From: Mucidula mucida
Taxonomy: Eukaryota > Basidiomycota > Agaricomycetes > Agaricales > Physalacriaceae
Direction: 5' to 3'
Assembly: GCA_015501055.1 (NCBI GenBank)
Contig: JADNYV010000139.1
Span: forward strand, 33,501 to 97,500
DNA: 64,000 bases
The position numbers and the translations under genes were made by a program. Position 1 is the stretch's first letter; every line of letters starts with the position of its first letter. The notes below the pieces were generated by a model, which had not been told where the DNA came from, searched no databases, and saw nothing but the letters and a program-made list of their open reading frames with translations. Below, piece after piece: positions 1 to 11,476 of this stretch.

Positions 1-725
1 CCGCCGCACCTTTGATCGAACGCATGACGAGTTTGGAACGAGTCAAGATGATCACTGCGTCGGTGGAATTCACTGTTCCCGTCAAGCTTCCCCGCGTCTC
101 GTACCTTTCCCTTTTTCAGCCCGTCGATGTTGGAACAGGCTCTATAAAGAACCTACTTGAACACATGATACTTCCCATGTTATCGAGCCTGCGTATCATA
201 TTCGAGTCAGATCCAGAGGTCCCCCATGACAGCTATTATCCAAATAGGCTTCATTCCCCCTTCCATCTCACAACATTACACATATACGTCGAGATTTCCA
301 GTCCTGTGACGAACACCGAACTCCTGCTCGATTTTCTCTCTTTGACGCCCCGCGTAAAGGAGTTCAAAATCTCGAATTCCTATCTAACTGAATCGTTTGT
401 ACTGGGCATGACATGTGCTACTGGGCGACCGTGCCGCCTGCCGGAAATGACTAGTTTGGACATGGGATGGACGGGAGTTCTAGAGATCACACCTTGGGCA
501 GACGGGAGCCCAACGGAGGTCATATGTAGGATGATTGAATCGCGTATGGCGCGCAAAGGCGACGTGAATGCATGTCAACTCCCCGGAGCCGAATTACAGG
601 AGGTGTACATGCCGCGTTGGGCCTATCGCGACGCCGCGATATGGTCCTCTGATCGCTGGTGCGCAATCCGGTCTGCGATGAAGCTTTTCTGCACTGTGCT
701 TCATAATGATATAGACTCAGACTGA
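1..725 (+). CDS. F-box/LRR-like protein, C-terminal part (5' end outside window)
   Basis: The frame is open from the left edge to the stop at 723-725, giving about 240 residues of a longer protein. It has the texture of the C-terminal half of basidiomycete F-box/LRR-like proteins: irregular leucine-rich stretches (LLLDFLSLTPRVKEFKIS, MTSLDMGW) and a short tail of the type RMARKGDVNA. No F-box is visible, as expected if the N-terminus lies upstream. The family is inferred from style and from two related genes in this window (10.5-12.1 kb and 49.0-50.0 kb), not from a diagnostic motif. If the family holds, it would act as an SCF ubiquitin-ligase substrate adaptor, but no substrate can be named. 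Confidence 0.5.
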   Translation, partial: AAPLIERMTSLERVKMITASVEFTVPVKLPRVSYLSLFQPVDVGTGSIKNLLEHMILPMLSSLRIIFESDPEVPHDSYYPNRLHSPFHLTTLHIYVEISSPVTNTELLLDFLSLTPRVKEFKISNSYLTESFVLGMTCATGRPCRLPEMTSLDMGWTGVLEITPWADGSPTEVICRMIESRMARKGDVNACQLPGAELQEVYMPRWAYRDAAIWSSDRWCAIRSAMKLFCTVLHNDIDSD

Positions 726-2038
726 ATTCATTGATGATGTGCATTTTGAATATTATAGTGTGCCTCATATCTAAACTGTCCTTTACTCTAAGCGTACTTA
801 TTAAACAACAATGAAGCGATTGCACGATTATTGTATTTGAATGGTCTGAACTCGACATCGAGGACTGAATACAGTAATACAGCAGTAACCAAGCCGTTAA
901 ACGAGCAAGTGCATAGTTGCAGCGCTCAGAATGCCGCTGGGACCTGCTCAAGTGCGGGTGTGGGTTGAAATCGGGTCTCGCCCGCCATAATATATTCACA
1001 CAACCAGCTTCCGCTACATAGATTCGTAGAATAGGAGATTTGGAGATTCTTGTCTACGCCTGCCTACCACTCTTCCACGATTTTCTTGCGTGTTGATCCA
1101 GAAGTCCGAAGAATTCGATACTTGAGACGGAGGATATCTTGCAAGGGATTTTAAACGGTACTACAGGATCAGCACGTCCTTGCTGTATCGGGGAGCCGTA
1201 ATCCTCAAAACGGGGAGGGCGTAGTCATCATGATATCCGCATATCGATGGCTAAGGCTGTACTAGGACGTGTTCCAAAAAGAGAATATGACTCTTTAACA
1301 GCAGTACGCATGGATATAATGCGGCCGATGAACCAGTCGCATCCGGCTCACTTGTCTGCCAATCTGGGATGAGTACTGCGATGAAACGCAGACACGAAGT
1401 TGTTCGTTATCTCAAGCTCCGAGCGTTCTTTGAGATGATTAACATGACAGCCCCAGTGACTTCCATTTGATACAGCATTTACAGTAGAAACCCATCCGCG
1501 CAGTTAAGTTACTTTCCGTCCTGTCCCGGGAACTAATGGACAACACCCAATGAAACTCAACGTTTCCGTCAACGTACTGTTTGTATACCTTGCGATATGT
1601 AGGAGCTGCTTCAGTAATACTACTTTACAGCGGTTGACATGCACCTCGTGTCAACCACGAGTCTCTGGACTCACATCATGTCAATTGCCACTTGGAACCC
1701 ACTGCCTTCGATCGCCGAATTTTCTTTCCTTCCAGAAGAGATCCTGTTCAAGATATGGACCCACGTTATTGTGAGCTGGACCAACTGCAGCCTGGCGGTG
1801 AGAGTTCAACAGCTTTACGGCTCCGCGAAGATAATCAGCGGTCCTTGTGGTCTATTTCTTTTCCTCAATGTTGATAAAAAATAGCATGATCTGTGCGGCG
1901 CCCCGTCGACGATTGTTGTGCTCCTCCTTGACCCCCGGGGTGTAGACAGAGGATTTACTTCAAAATTCGAGATATCACACGACACGAATTGATTGTTATA
2001 GAACAGAAGTGGTGCAAGGCGATAGCACTGAAGGTAAT
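726..2038. other. Intergenic stretch with a possible F-box-like fragment at 1679-1884
   Basis: No well-supported gene. A short plus-strand reading frame from an ATG at 1679 encodes LPEEILFKIW, which resembles the first helix of an F-box, but it ends within about 70 residues and no continuing exon could be joined. It may be a relic. The rest of the stretch is unremarkable. Confidence 0.3.
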
Positions 2039-3290
2039 CTAACATGGGGACCACGTAAGAGGCTGGTATAACAAGTCAGAATCAATATTCAAGGACATAA
2101 TTTCTTCAACAGCCTCAGAAGCCGTCAGTCGAGCGGAAGCCTGGTCTACGACCATGCGCTCAAGGATAGGCGCGAAACCCTCGACCGCATTGTATTTCTA
2201 GGACGTTATCAGACACGAATATGAGACAAGACGAAAGAATTACAGGGAGAATCTCGAGAAAAGTTTTTCCGAGATTATATATATCGAGAGCAAATGGATT
2301 GAGCATCGCCTGGGCATGCTGTGGTTGATTCAACTCCGGCGCAGTTTTGATTTGTGATTTGATGTTAGCACTGATGACGGCGGCTTCACGTCCCTCCGGG
2401 AACCACCGAGAGCCTTCCAGATCAATCAGATAGTAGGTCACAGGAGAAACTTCGCAACGCGGTCGATGCTGAAGCGCTGAAATGCCATCTGAGGCACGAC
2501 GCGACGCAAAGTGGTAGCCGCTGGGGCAGACGTCTGTAGGATCCATCACGATGTTGTAGGGACCAATATCACTGGGGACGCGGTCAAGGTGGCGAACATG
2601 GGGATGGACATAGCTTACCCATGTGCGATGTCGAGACTGTGCATGAAGGCGACACCCTATATCATGTCTCAGCATTTTACGACAACAAGAAACAGAATTC
2701 ACAAACACGGAAGATATGTTTCATACACTGGTGTAGTTCGGAGCGGCAATGGAAAGGAGGATAGTTGAAGTTGATGCATTTTGGTAGAACCAAAAGAATA
2801 TCGACGAGAGTCCGATTTTCACTGATTTGCGAGGGAAGAGCGATAACATTAAGCAATGGGATTGTACGATTCCATTCCGAACGAAGATACGTGCCGGAGA
2901 AGAATTGGAGCATATTGAGCTCCGCCGTAGTCGAACAGGATTTCTTGAAAACCACCTGGCGTCCATCGCTGAGACGAGTTGCGTCCATGACCCTGTAGTA
3001 TTTCTGGACAAGCTGAGTCAGCCATATGGAAAATAGACAGCTGGGCTATATACCGTGGGGATGTATCCATCTTCAAAAGCTCGAAGATCCTTTGCCTGGG
3101 CAGCATTTTCGGGTAAGAGCCAGGAAGGCGTCCAATCCGGCTTGTAGCGTGGACGAAGAAGATAGCCTTTATCGAGGAGGAACGGCTGGTGACTGACCCA
3201 GAAGAGCTCAAACTTGTCTCGGTGCTCAAGACCCATGATGTTCCCTGCTCTAAGTGTGTAGTCGCCGCGTTGTGCTGTGGGTGTTGTCAA
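2039..3290 (-). CDS. Fungal kinase-like protein, 5' end separated by a Harbinger insertion
   Basis: Five exons can be read: about 3290-3054, 3003-2707, 2656-2619, 2571-2244 and 2197-2039. The protein begins in a conserved block (MGLEHRDKFELFW, LLRPRYKPDWTPSWLL), then has a kinase-like core: VVFKKS (candidate Lys), the catalytic-loop-like HGDIGPYN, and YYLIDLEGS where DFG is expected, followed by NPFALDIYNLGKTF. It is a paralogue of the gene at 25642-26966, with the same intron pattern. The original ATG is not on this side of the transposon: the frame runs upstream only to a stop made by the insertion. An internal Met at 3236-3234 could still serve as start. Substrate unknown; the altered DFG motif leaves activity uncertain. 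Confidence 0.75.
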
Positions 3291-3298
3291 CGAACATT

Positions 3299-3327
3299 AG
3301 AGGTTATTTAAAGCGCCCTGTTTCAGG
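3299..3327 (+). repeat. Left terminal inverted repeat of the Harbinger element
   Basis: It begins AGAGGTTATTTAAAGCGCCC and matches the right end over 29 bp with one mismatch at base 13. Confidence 0.92.
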
Positions 3328-3477
3328 GCTTCTGGCGATATTCGGAGTTCCCCGATGTACAAAATTTGATGTGACTAGTCGTGACCATCCAATTTCGGAA
3401 GGCTTGCGCGTCATCGCCGCTTACCACCCAACCACCACTGTCGTTACGCGTTAGAACCTCCGTATACACTCCTTATA

Positions 3478-5189
3478 ATGCAAAACCCTCGTTACCATTC
3501 TCAGTTCAACTGGCAGGCCCCTTTTGTTAATCATCCCGTTCCATCTGCTTTACAGCCGGTCCAGGACTTGGGCCCTTCTGTCCAGCAGCATCCAAGTGAG
3601 GACGTTCGCAGTCACCGGCCACCACAATTCCATTACTACCAGCCTCCACACCTTTCTCACTCACACCAAGACATAGACGATGAGGAATTACCGGCACCCG
3701 GATCCCACCAATTCTATCAGTATCAGCCTCCGTGCGACGCCCTTGCACCGCGCCAGCTTCCCCCTCCACCTCCGCAGTTCCATGTGCGTCAAGCACCCAT
3801 TATTCCCACCCCGTCAGCTGCATCCTCTGCGACTGCCTCCTTGACTCCTCCCTCGAATGCACAACGCCCCGCTCCAGAAATATCTGAAGCAGAGACTCTC
3901 AAAGAAGCGTTGAAAGGTGGAGCGGGTGGACAGCGTGTTCTTTTCACTGGACACCAGCTCTTCACCCTTGTCCGCGCTGCCAACGACATCAATATATTCT
4001 CAGCAGCAAAACGCCAGAAGGGTCAGCGCGAGCAGGCGTTTGTAGATAGATGTCATGCGGCGGGTCTCAGCGGTTCGAACAAGCTGTTGCTGACCCGCCT
4101 TCAGGAGTGCATCAAGTGGCAATCGGTAGGCTCTCATAGTACCTGGAGACATAGCAAAACTCATATCTTCGTGAATAGGATCCCGACTGTCCATCTATTG
4201 CGCATATTGCAAAAGCAATTGATCTCTCTGGACTTGAGGATTCCTTTGGAGCACCACTTGACAGTCTTTCGGAATCACAGATCAGGAGTACGACACGCAC
4301 TGAGACCGAGAAGGAAAAGCAACAGAAGGTACGTTGACAATTTTTTTACTATATTCTTGCACACTGATGGTGTCTTTCTTTTAGAAAGCTGATGAAGATA
4401 AAATTGGTGGGGCTGCAATTCGTGCCGCTGCGCTTGCGCGGTCGCGCAAAACGCAGAACGACGCCGCTGCTGGGAGTGACAACGATGTTTCCCCAGCTCG
4501 TGATTGTTCCTCTCCCACTCCTACTCCGGAATCTGGAACCGCTCCCATGCATTCTCGGGCCTCTTCTCCCGTCTGTGCCAGTAGCCACTGGCGGTGCCGA
4601 TGCACCTATTACTCCTTCCACGAAATCGCCTGATATAGTATCTGAGGGTTCAGCAGGACCTCCTCCTTCCACACCAGCACCTCCGCCTGCACCTCATTCC
4701 ACGCCTGCAACACCTTCCTCATCGGCAACTCGTTCCACGCAGGCACCTGCCCCCACTCCCACTACTATGAAGCCTATTCTTGCAGACATCACGAACCATC
4801 GCACTCCAGGGTCAGCGTCGAGTACTGGAAGCAAGCGTTCTGCATCTGATGCATTGCTTGCTGACGACGAGGCTACACCGGCAAAGAAACCAAAAACGTC
4901 AAAGCAGAAGACAACAACATCAACGCGCAACACCAAGCGCAAGCGTGCACCTCGCTCACCGTCACCGTTCGACTTCCGGGCATATGCCGAGAAGCAGGAG
5001 AAGATGCAGGAGGCACAGATGGAGGAGCAGCGCGTGCATTGGCGTGAACAACAAGCATCCACGGATCGTCTACTTGGGGCTATGGAGAAGGGTAACGATA
5101 TCTATCAGCAGAACTCTGAGAGTTCCGCCAATGCGACTCGAGATCTTGTTAACATTCTTGGACAGCTTCTTGCTCGTCGCGCCACCTGA
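3478..5189 (+). CDS. Harbinger accessory protein (second ORF) with C-terminal coiled coil
   Basis: Exons 3478-4125, 4179-4328, 4385-4580 and 4639-5189 give about 514 residues. The last intron (donor GTAGCC) was inferred from a forced frame change and is the weakest junction. Residues 1-130 are rich in Pro, Gln and His. A folded block follows (LKEALKGGAGGQRVLFTG onward), then a Ser/Thr/Pro-rich linker with a basic stretch (NTKRKRAPRSPSPF, a likely nuclear signal). The C-terminus is a charged coiled coil (AEKQEKMQEAQMEEQRVHWR). Harbinger elements carry a DNA-binding partner, often Myb/SANT-like, that brings the transposase to the nucleus and the ends. That role is inferred from position; no Myb motif was recognised. 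Confidence 0.75.
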
Positions 5190-5342
5190 TGTACTTATGA
5201 TCTTATTTGAGTGTTTGTGTTATGATATAATTGTTTACTTACTGTTATGCCTTGATGTTCATAGATTTACACTATACCCATTCGCGTAGATAGTTATAGT
5301 TGCATTTTAGATAGATCGCGTACTATAGTATCTGGCTAATAT

Positions 5343-6630
5343 CTACGGATCATTGAGAGGATGTAAGTAGTCTCGTAAGCATGGCGGCTGACATCTAAAG
5401 TACTGCGACACTTGGTTAGGATGTAAACAGTTCAAGCAGTTTGTCAGTAGTACACCAACACGATAGTATCGTCCAACGGGTGAGGAATATAGGCGCATTT
5501 TCCAACCTGCATTTAGAAAAGGCCATATGTTTGAGACAATCCCAAAACCATGCTCTACTTCAATTCGAACGGCTGACATTTGAGCGTTGAAATCCTGCTC
5601 TGCCTGTGTCCGAACTCCTTCACCTGCAAATGGACTCATCATGTGCGGTCCAATACCATACGCGGGATCCCCGAAGACCTGGAAGTAACGATCCTCAAGC
5701 TCTGCACCATCCTCGATGTCGTCAGGAATTGCAAATGCGGCAAGGCGATCCATGAGACCACTCTCAGCTAGCAGAGCATTATCATTCCTGCGACCCTCGA
5801 TTCCTCCATACAGATGCCCAAATAGTCCATTCGGAAGCATCAGCGCCTGAAACTTCAAGGCATGAAACTTTTTGTGTCCGTTGTACGCAACACGTTGATA
5901 GAAGGTGGGCCGTGCGATGCGGCGGATGGTGCAGTCAATGAAAGCAAAGACGTTGCGTGCAGGAGAGCCTCTTTGGCGAATAGCATCTGCATATTTGAGC
6001 AGTCGTGAAGGAGCAAGAAGGTGAGTATGATCGTAGTTGAGGAGATGCTCCCATTCGGAGTCGAGAAACTCGACGAGCTCGTTAACGCACTGGGAAATGG
6101 AGGACTGCGATCGATCGTATTGTACTGTGAGATCGTACATGTTTCCCGCTGAACGAAAACGTGCGCATAGGATGCAGAACGCCTCGAGTCCCGTGAAAAC
6201 ATATCCATGGCTTGTTTTGAAATCTTTGGGTATATCAAGCGCGTCAACCATTGATAGGATGTCTTTATATCCCATGCTGCATTGCTTTCAGAGGTTTTCT
6301 GAATTGATCTGTAACGAACACTCACCCAAATCGATATCGCAGATCCTCATCAGTCCGACTTTGCAGCCACTCATCCGTTATCCGCTCGCCCCCCTGCTCA
6401 GGCCTAGCTTTAGTTTGCTCTTTCCTTGCAGTTCCAGAATCAACAAAGGCTTGTGCCTCAAGAACGGGATCGATGAAGCGTGCTCGTTCACGATTGCCCT
6501 CATTAATCAACATTGTGATGATTTCGGGAGCGATGTTAAGATGAGGCGGACGGGAAGGTAATTGAGTGATGACAGGTACTATTGCAGCTATGACCGGCAA
6601 CAGTGTGTCCAAATCATCTTGATTGTTCAT
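5343..6630 (-). CDS. PIF/Harbinger DDE transposase (HARBI1-like)
   Basis: Two exons, 6630-6326 and 6276-5343, joined over a 49-nt intron in phase, give about 412 residues. The C-terminal two thirds are a DDE_Tnp_4 (HARBI1-type) nuclease: first Asp in FAFIDCTIRRIARP, second in GIEGRRNDNALL, and Glu in RIEVEHGFGIVSN. The stretch before it (YDRSQSSISQCVNELVEFL) is the helix-turn-helix-like region usual upstream of the catalytic core. No internal stop is present, so the enzyme may be functional. It would cut and paste the element at 3-bp targets with the accessory protein of the same element. Confidence 0.93.
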
Positions 6631-6754
6631 CGTATATGGAGTAATAAAGTCGAAGTCAAAACAAAACAAAACCAATTTTGGACCACTGACGGATTAGGTA
6701 GTCACGCTTTCCTAAAACAAAATATCTCCGAGTGAGTTCGGAGCATGCCGACAA

Positions 6755-6783
6755 CCTGAAACAGGGCGCTCTAAATAACCTCT
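6755..6783 (-). repeat. Right terminal inverted repeat of the Harbinger element
   Basis: The reverse complement begins AGAGGTTATTTAGAGCGCCC. Beyond base 29 the two ends diverge. The flanking ATT duplicates the left target site. Confidence 0.92.
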
Positions 6784-6955
6784 ATTGCCTGATGCAATCA
6801 CCATTGTGACTACACGCTGACATAATGATCAGATCTCATTGATGAACCGCGCAACTCATCTAACGAGCCGAATCGCTTTCTACATCTGTCATAATTCCAT
6901 ATCCTATCAGCTTTCCTTCTTTGGCCTGAACATTCTGACTCGAACGTGTTGAGGC

Positions 6956-7051
6956 TATAAAAACCGGAACAAGGAGACATCAATGGCATCAAACACCCCA
7001 ATGCCTCCACCCCGATCTCTACATCGTACCAACTGCTGTAGTCATGGCTAA
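6956..7051 (+). promoter_or_regulatory. TATA-like box and short upstream ORF before the 7044 gene
   Basis: TATAAAAA lies at 6956-6963, about 80 bp before the main ATG. A 22-codon upstream ORF starts at 6983 and ends at 7049-7051, overlapping the main start in another frame, so it could lower translation of the downstream gene. Both are inferred from sequence alone. Confidence 0.45.
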
Positions 7052-8361
7052 CGAGCGTGAGATGAATCGTCGTGGACACCCTCTTCCTCCGAGGGCTCAG
7101 GGGTCCCCCTACGCCGATCTCATTCAGCTCCAAAGACTTGCTGGGATCATTCGTACGTTCCTTCGTAACCTGATTGCCGGAGCATATGAAATGGAAGAGG
7201 CCGTCAACGATGCATATATTCGACAAATGCAAGGGTAAGCAAACGTCTCTGCTGTTGCCTCATCACTCTCTCATGGCATGCAACGTCTAGATTCCTTTCA
7301 TTCCTGGAAGCGGGAGTCGCAGGACGGCCCATCCCTCGCGATGAATACAACTCAATCTACAATATTGTAATCGAGCTCGAGTTTGAGTCCTCACAGGTAA
7401 CAGTTACTTCTGGCAGTCTTTTGTCTTGCAACTCATTCTTCTCCAGCACATGAAAGCAGAGACGGATGAGCCGGACCCTGCAGCGATAAACCCGTAAGAC
7501 AATGAGAATCTCTTGTCACCTTTCATCTCATTGATGTTTGCCCCTTTTACCAGGCTATCTCCTCCAGGATGGCAGAGAGTTCGACGACCTGCCCACCCGC
7601 AGGACCCCGCCAATAATCATGTCTCTCAGAGCGGTGCACAATCTGCTTCCAGTGGTAATCCTGGTGACCATTGGATTGCAGGTCATCCATACATGCAGAG
7701 GACAACATCGGACGATCGACGATGGACTTTTGGAAGCAACGCGTAAGACAGTGCTCCTTCTACGTTACATGTATGTGCTCTGACATTGGTTACTTCTAGT
7801 CCCGTCGGAGCGGGTTCCGGTGCTCCCGTCCTTTCTTGGGAAATGACGACTCCAGTTCCCCCAATCCCCGGCATTCCTGCTGATGCATTGCCTCTTCCAC
7901 ATCACCCTGGAGTTTTCTTTACATTTCATGGAAACAGCATGAGACGCTATGTCGTTGACCCGACTCGGACCACGCTCTTGAACTTCTTGACGTCGGAGCC
8001 AATCCCCCTTGGTCCTTTTTTCTCACTGACGCGTACCGACGGACCGAGGGATGATGCCTTCTGGTCACGATTTAGGCAGATCTGGCTCCATAACACACCG
8101 CTGTCCTCTATGCCTCGCCATGTCGTGACGGGCGGCGTCGATACTAGTACTGGCAACGCTAGCCATCCTAACCAATTGTCCAGCCATGTGGCACCAATGC
8201 CAAACGAGCGCCCACCGGGCATGAGTCACATAGCCCAGCGGGTTACAGAGGGTGGAAGGACATTTTGGCGGGAATATTCGAATGGCATCGTCTACGTTGC
8301 TGTGTGGGCACCACCCGGCCAATGGCAGTTCAGCAGAATGCCGATGCCAGGTAGTAAGTGA
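7044..8361 (+). CDS. Unknown protein, five exons
   Basis: Exons 7044-7234, 7291-7396, 7447-7493, 7554-7742 and 7800-8361 join in phase with clean GT-AG introns of 46-60 nt, giving about 364 residues. I do not recognise the family. The N-terminal part is helical (LIQLQRLAGIIRTFLRNLI), the middle is Pro/Ser-rich, and the C-terminal half has a conserved feel (GVFFTFHGNSMRRYVVD, GRTFWREYSNGIVYVAVW). No signal peptide, membrane helix or catalytic motif is visible. It lies next to the right end of the Harbinger element and is divergent from the displaced start of the kinase-like gene, so the two may once have shared a promoter region of about 220 bp. Confidence 0.75.
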
Positions 8362-8566
8362 ATGAAAGCAGTCTCTTGTCAGACCATTACGACCTCTTCC
8401 ACGTCTACGATTTACGATATCTTAGTCTTGCTCTCAATGAAATGTAGTTTTGTGACATGTGAATTTGAATCATCACCGACATCTCAACAGACAAGTGACC
8501 ATACTATGAACGCCATCTACTGCAGTCGCTCGGAGCTAAAGTCGACTCCCATATCCAACGCATCAC

Positions 8567-9379
8567 CTACTGAATAAACCTCGAATACCTCTTTAGCCTC
8601 ACCGTCCTCGTATCAACAGTCGCATACTGCAATATCCTCTGAAACCCACTGGCATACTCCGTCCCCGCCGCCCTCGCCTGCCACTGCGCCTCCACCCCAT
8701 CCCACCCCATCAACACCATAAACTCGTCTCCCTCCACATTGATGGTCGCGTTAAACCAATGGTCGCGGTAACCCTCGCACTTCCTGGAGCGGCTCGTCCA
8801 GTCCGCTATAAGCGGTATCACTTTGCTCCCGTCCCGCTCGTTGGTCTTCTTTAGGCGGATGATCTGGATGGAGACGACGGGCGAGGAGAGGACGCCCCAC
8901 AAGTAGGATTCGGCGTCGAGCCAGATGTCCTCGGCTGCACCCCGCCGCGCTAGTGCGCGCGCCATGTAGCGGCTGTAGGCTTCGCTAGGGATATGTAGGT
9001 CTGGGTCAGACCATACTGCGAGTAAACGTTTTGAGTGGAATGGGAAGAGCGATGATCCAAGAATTACCTATGGCGATGAAGCCTCGATTTGGGTTTTCGA
9101 TCTCCTGCCCGTAATGAAGTCTTGTTGTACGATGAGTAGAAGTAGAAAGAGCGATGAAAAGAAAGGTAAAGGAACGCACACTTTGAGAGACCGGCTTGCG
9201 TCGCTGAGAACGTAATCTCCGAGTGCAGAGATAGCCGCCCTGGCACTCCCGAGGTACTCGACGCTGCTTTCAAACGTCGTGAACTGGAAAGAGACGCGGA
9301 TCTGGTAGTTGTATATGCTACTTCCACCAGCGCTTGGTTGACTACTCGAGGACGAGTGGTGCGCTGGTCGACGTGACAT
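8567..9379 (-). CDS. Unknown protein, three exons
   Basis: Exons 9379-9182, 9104-9068 and 9015-8567 join in phase and give about 227 residues. The second exon is only 37 nt. The start is the first ATG in a good context and is followed by a Ser-rich leader (MSRRPAHHSSSSSQ). The central and C-terminal parts look folded (YNYQIRVSFQF, WFNATINVEGDEFMVLMGW, FQRILQYATVDT) but match no family I know. No membrane segment or signal peptide is evident. Confidence 0.68.
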
Positions 9380-10488
9380 GGATGGCTCGCTAGAAAAAGG
9401 ATGTCAATCACGGTGAAAATGAACAAGCACCTCCTTATAAATGCATCCAGACAGTTACGTGCTCCGATTGGCACAATGAATGCATCCCCGGGGCGCTTGT
9501 GGAATGAGACATTAAGGGCCACAAAAAACAATGGCGTTACTGTACATTGTCACCACGGCGAACACGAGGCCTGTGCTTACCGGTACAGACCTTGTTCCGC
9601 ATATAGTCCGCCTTGACTAGAATAAGCTAGAATAGGAACTTCCGTCGTCCAAAACCGGTCGACAATGGACGATTAGGCGCCAAGCAAAATGATAGCTGTC
9701 ATCACACGTCCACGACTCTCCCACAGTACACGCGTAAAACACGTTGTACGTATATGAACTCTCCAGCTCCAGTAAGCGAACAGTGCGAGAGACAGGGATT
9801 ATATATTGAGAGTTGGCGGTATACTTGTCGTGCACAGCCCTGGAAAGTCTGAGCGCTGTTTAACAATAGGTCGAAGTAGGCGCCGGTGGGCAAGCTCCCG
9901 TGTCGTCCCTAGAATACGCTGGTTAGCCACCTGGTGCCGGGAGAAGCACATCAGTACAGTGTGTCGGAACCCATTTGGCAAATTTGCTTGATGAGCTGGA
10001 AGGGCCTGGTGGGAGTACATCATCCTAGTATGTCTGTCCTGCTTGCGGAGCCTGAAAGAGAGAGACCTGAGAAGGAGAGCACTTGAACCGTGATGGACGC
10101 AAACGGAAAGATATTAATGATGCGATCAACGGCAGGACGTGTACACCTGTCATAAGTAGTACATGGGACCTTGTCTATGGTGGGCGTCTACGTTGACATG
10201 CCTTGCTTTAGAGATCGTTCCAAACTTCTATGCCCCGGAAGACAATGTACGTTGCTCTTTTCCCTCAAAATTCACTTAAAATAGTGGTGCACTTTCGCTC
10301 GCGAGGGAGGTTGACTCGAAATCATTGGCTACTATTACAGTTCTGCTGCTGGCTATTTCCAGGAAGTACAAAAGACGACCGACAAGATACAAGATGCGCC
10401 ACATTTATTCCTACTTCAGATGCGCAAGACATCCGCGCTGCCAGGTCCGCTACGTCCTAGAGCTTCACTTTGATTTCATAACGCACAT
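9380..10488. other. Intergenic stretch, no supported gene
   Basis: Only short overlapping frames occur, on both strands, and none joins into a convincing exon chain. The minus-strand frame at 9799-10023 was considered and left out. Confidence 0.5.
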
Positions 10489-11476
10489 TCAATTTTTATC
10501 GCTATCAGATTCATCGTCGCTCCAAGAATCATGATCGTAATTACCGTTACGGCCCATCTGTCCCCCCATCATCGCTAGAAAGGCGTCTAAAAAGTCCCTA
10601 GTGGGGACACCCGGATTACCGATGGGTCCTCCATCAGGCAAGGTATCCAGGAATCCAGACGCTGCTCGCTTGCGCGCAAATTCCTCTGCAAACGTCCACA
10701 CATCGTCGTCCTCACCTAGCCTATATCCCCAATCGTCGGCAATGTCATGGTTGTGCGCATAGCACGCCAAACCCCGAATAGCATCACGATGATATCTAGC
10801 CTCCAGGCAAACGGGCACGAAGCGCGGATCTTTAAGCTGCGAGATGAAGTGCGCAAAAGGGTGAGTGCCGCCGCGTGGCGTGGGAGAGAAGACTACGATG
10901 AGGTACTTGATAGATGATGGAAGGTCAGATAAGAGGTAGTGGATGTAGTGCGCGGGGAAGTGGCCGTCAAAGTCGACGTCTAGATTGTAGAGCATGATGT
11001 GCGTGAGGTGGGGTATGCGCGCGGCTAGCACCTTCAGTGTTTCGGGATTAAGGGAGGTCTCGGCAGCGAGGCCTAGGTGAGTGACGCTTGGCGGCAAGAA
11101 GACAGCCGTGTCGCGGTTGAAGCCTGGTTTGACGACGTACATGTGCGTTGGCGACATGGTATTTGATGGCGGGAATGAGGTGGGAACGGTCTCCCAGGCA
11201 AGAGATTTAACGCCGGTACACATGGAGAGGATGTGTGCAGCGGCTCGAGTATACTCTGCCGAATACTTTAAGTTGAAAAACAAGACGCGAACGTTCCTAG
11301 AGAAAAAAGCTCTGTCGTTTCGCATACGGATGGCGCGCTCATATTTGAGGATGTTTGTCATGTTTAGAACAGCAGAACGGTAGAGAATTGGGTCAATCCT
11401 AGCATGTCATGACGATGAGTGGTACTGCCAGTGATCTTCGTGTATATACGCACCATTCTCGCACGCGTTTCGAAAG

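Larger units (their letters stand above)
3299..6783. mobile_element. Complete PIF/Harbinger-type DNA transposon, two genes
   Basis: The element is 3485 bp. Both ends carry the same 29-bp inverted repeat with one mismatch, starting AGAGGTTATTT. It is flanked by a 3-bp direct repeat ATT (3296-3298 and 6784-6786), as expected for PIF/Harbinger, though TWA is the more usual target. Inside are two convergent genes: a DDE transposase (minus) and a coiled-coil accessory protein (plus). This two-gene layout is the known Harbinger arrangement. Both reading frames look intact, so the copy may be autonomous. Confidence 0.92.

Noticed and set aside
1679..1884. Possible intact F-box gene start (LPEEILFKIW)
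   Set aside because: It ends after about 70 residues and no downstream exon could be attached; noted only as a possible relic.
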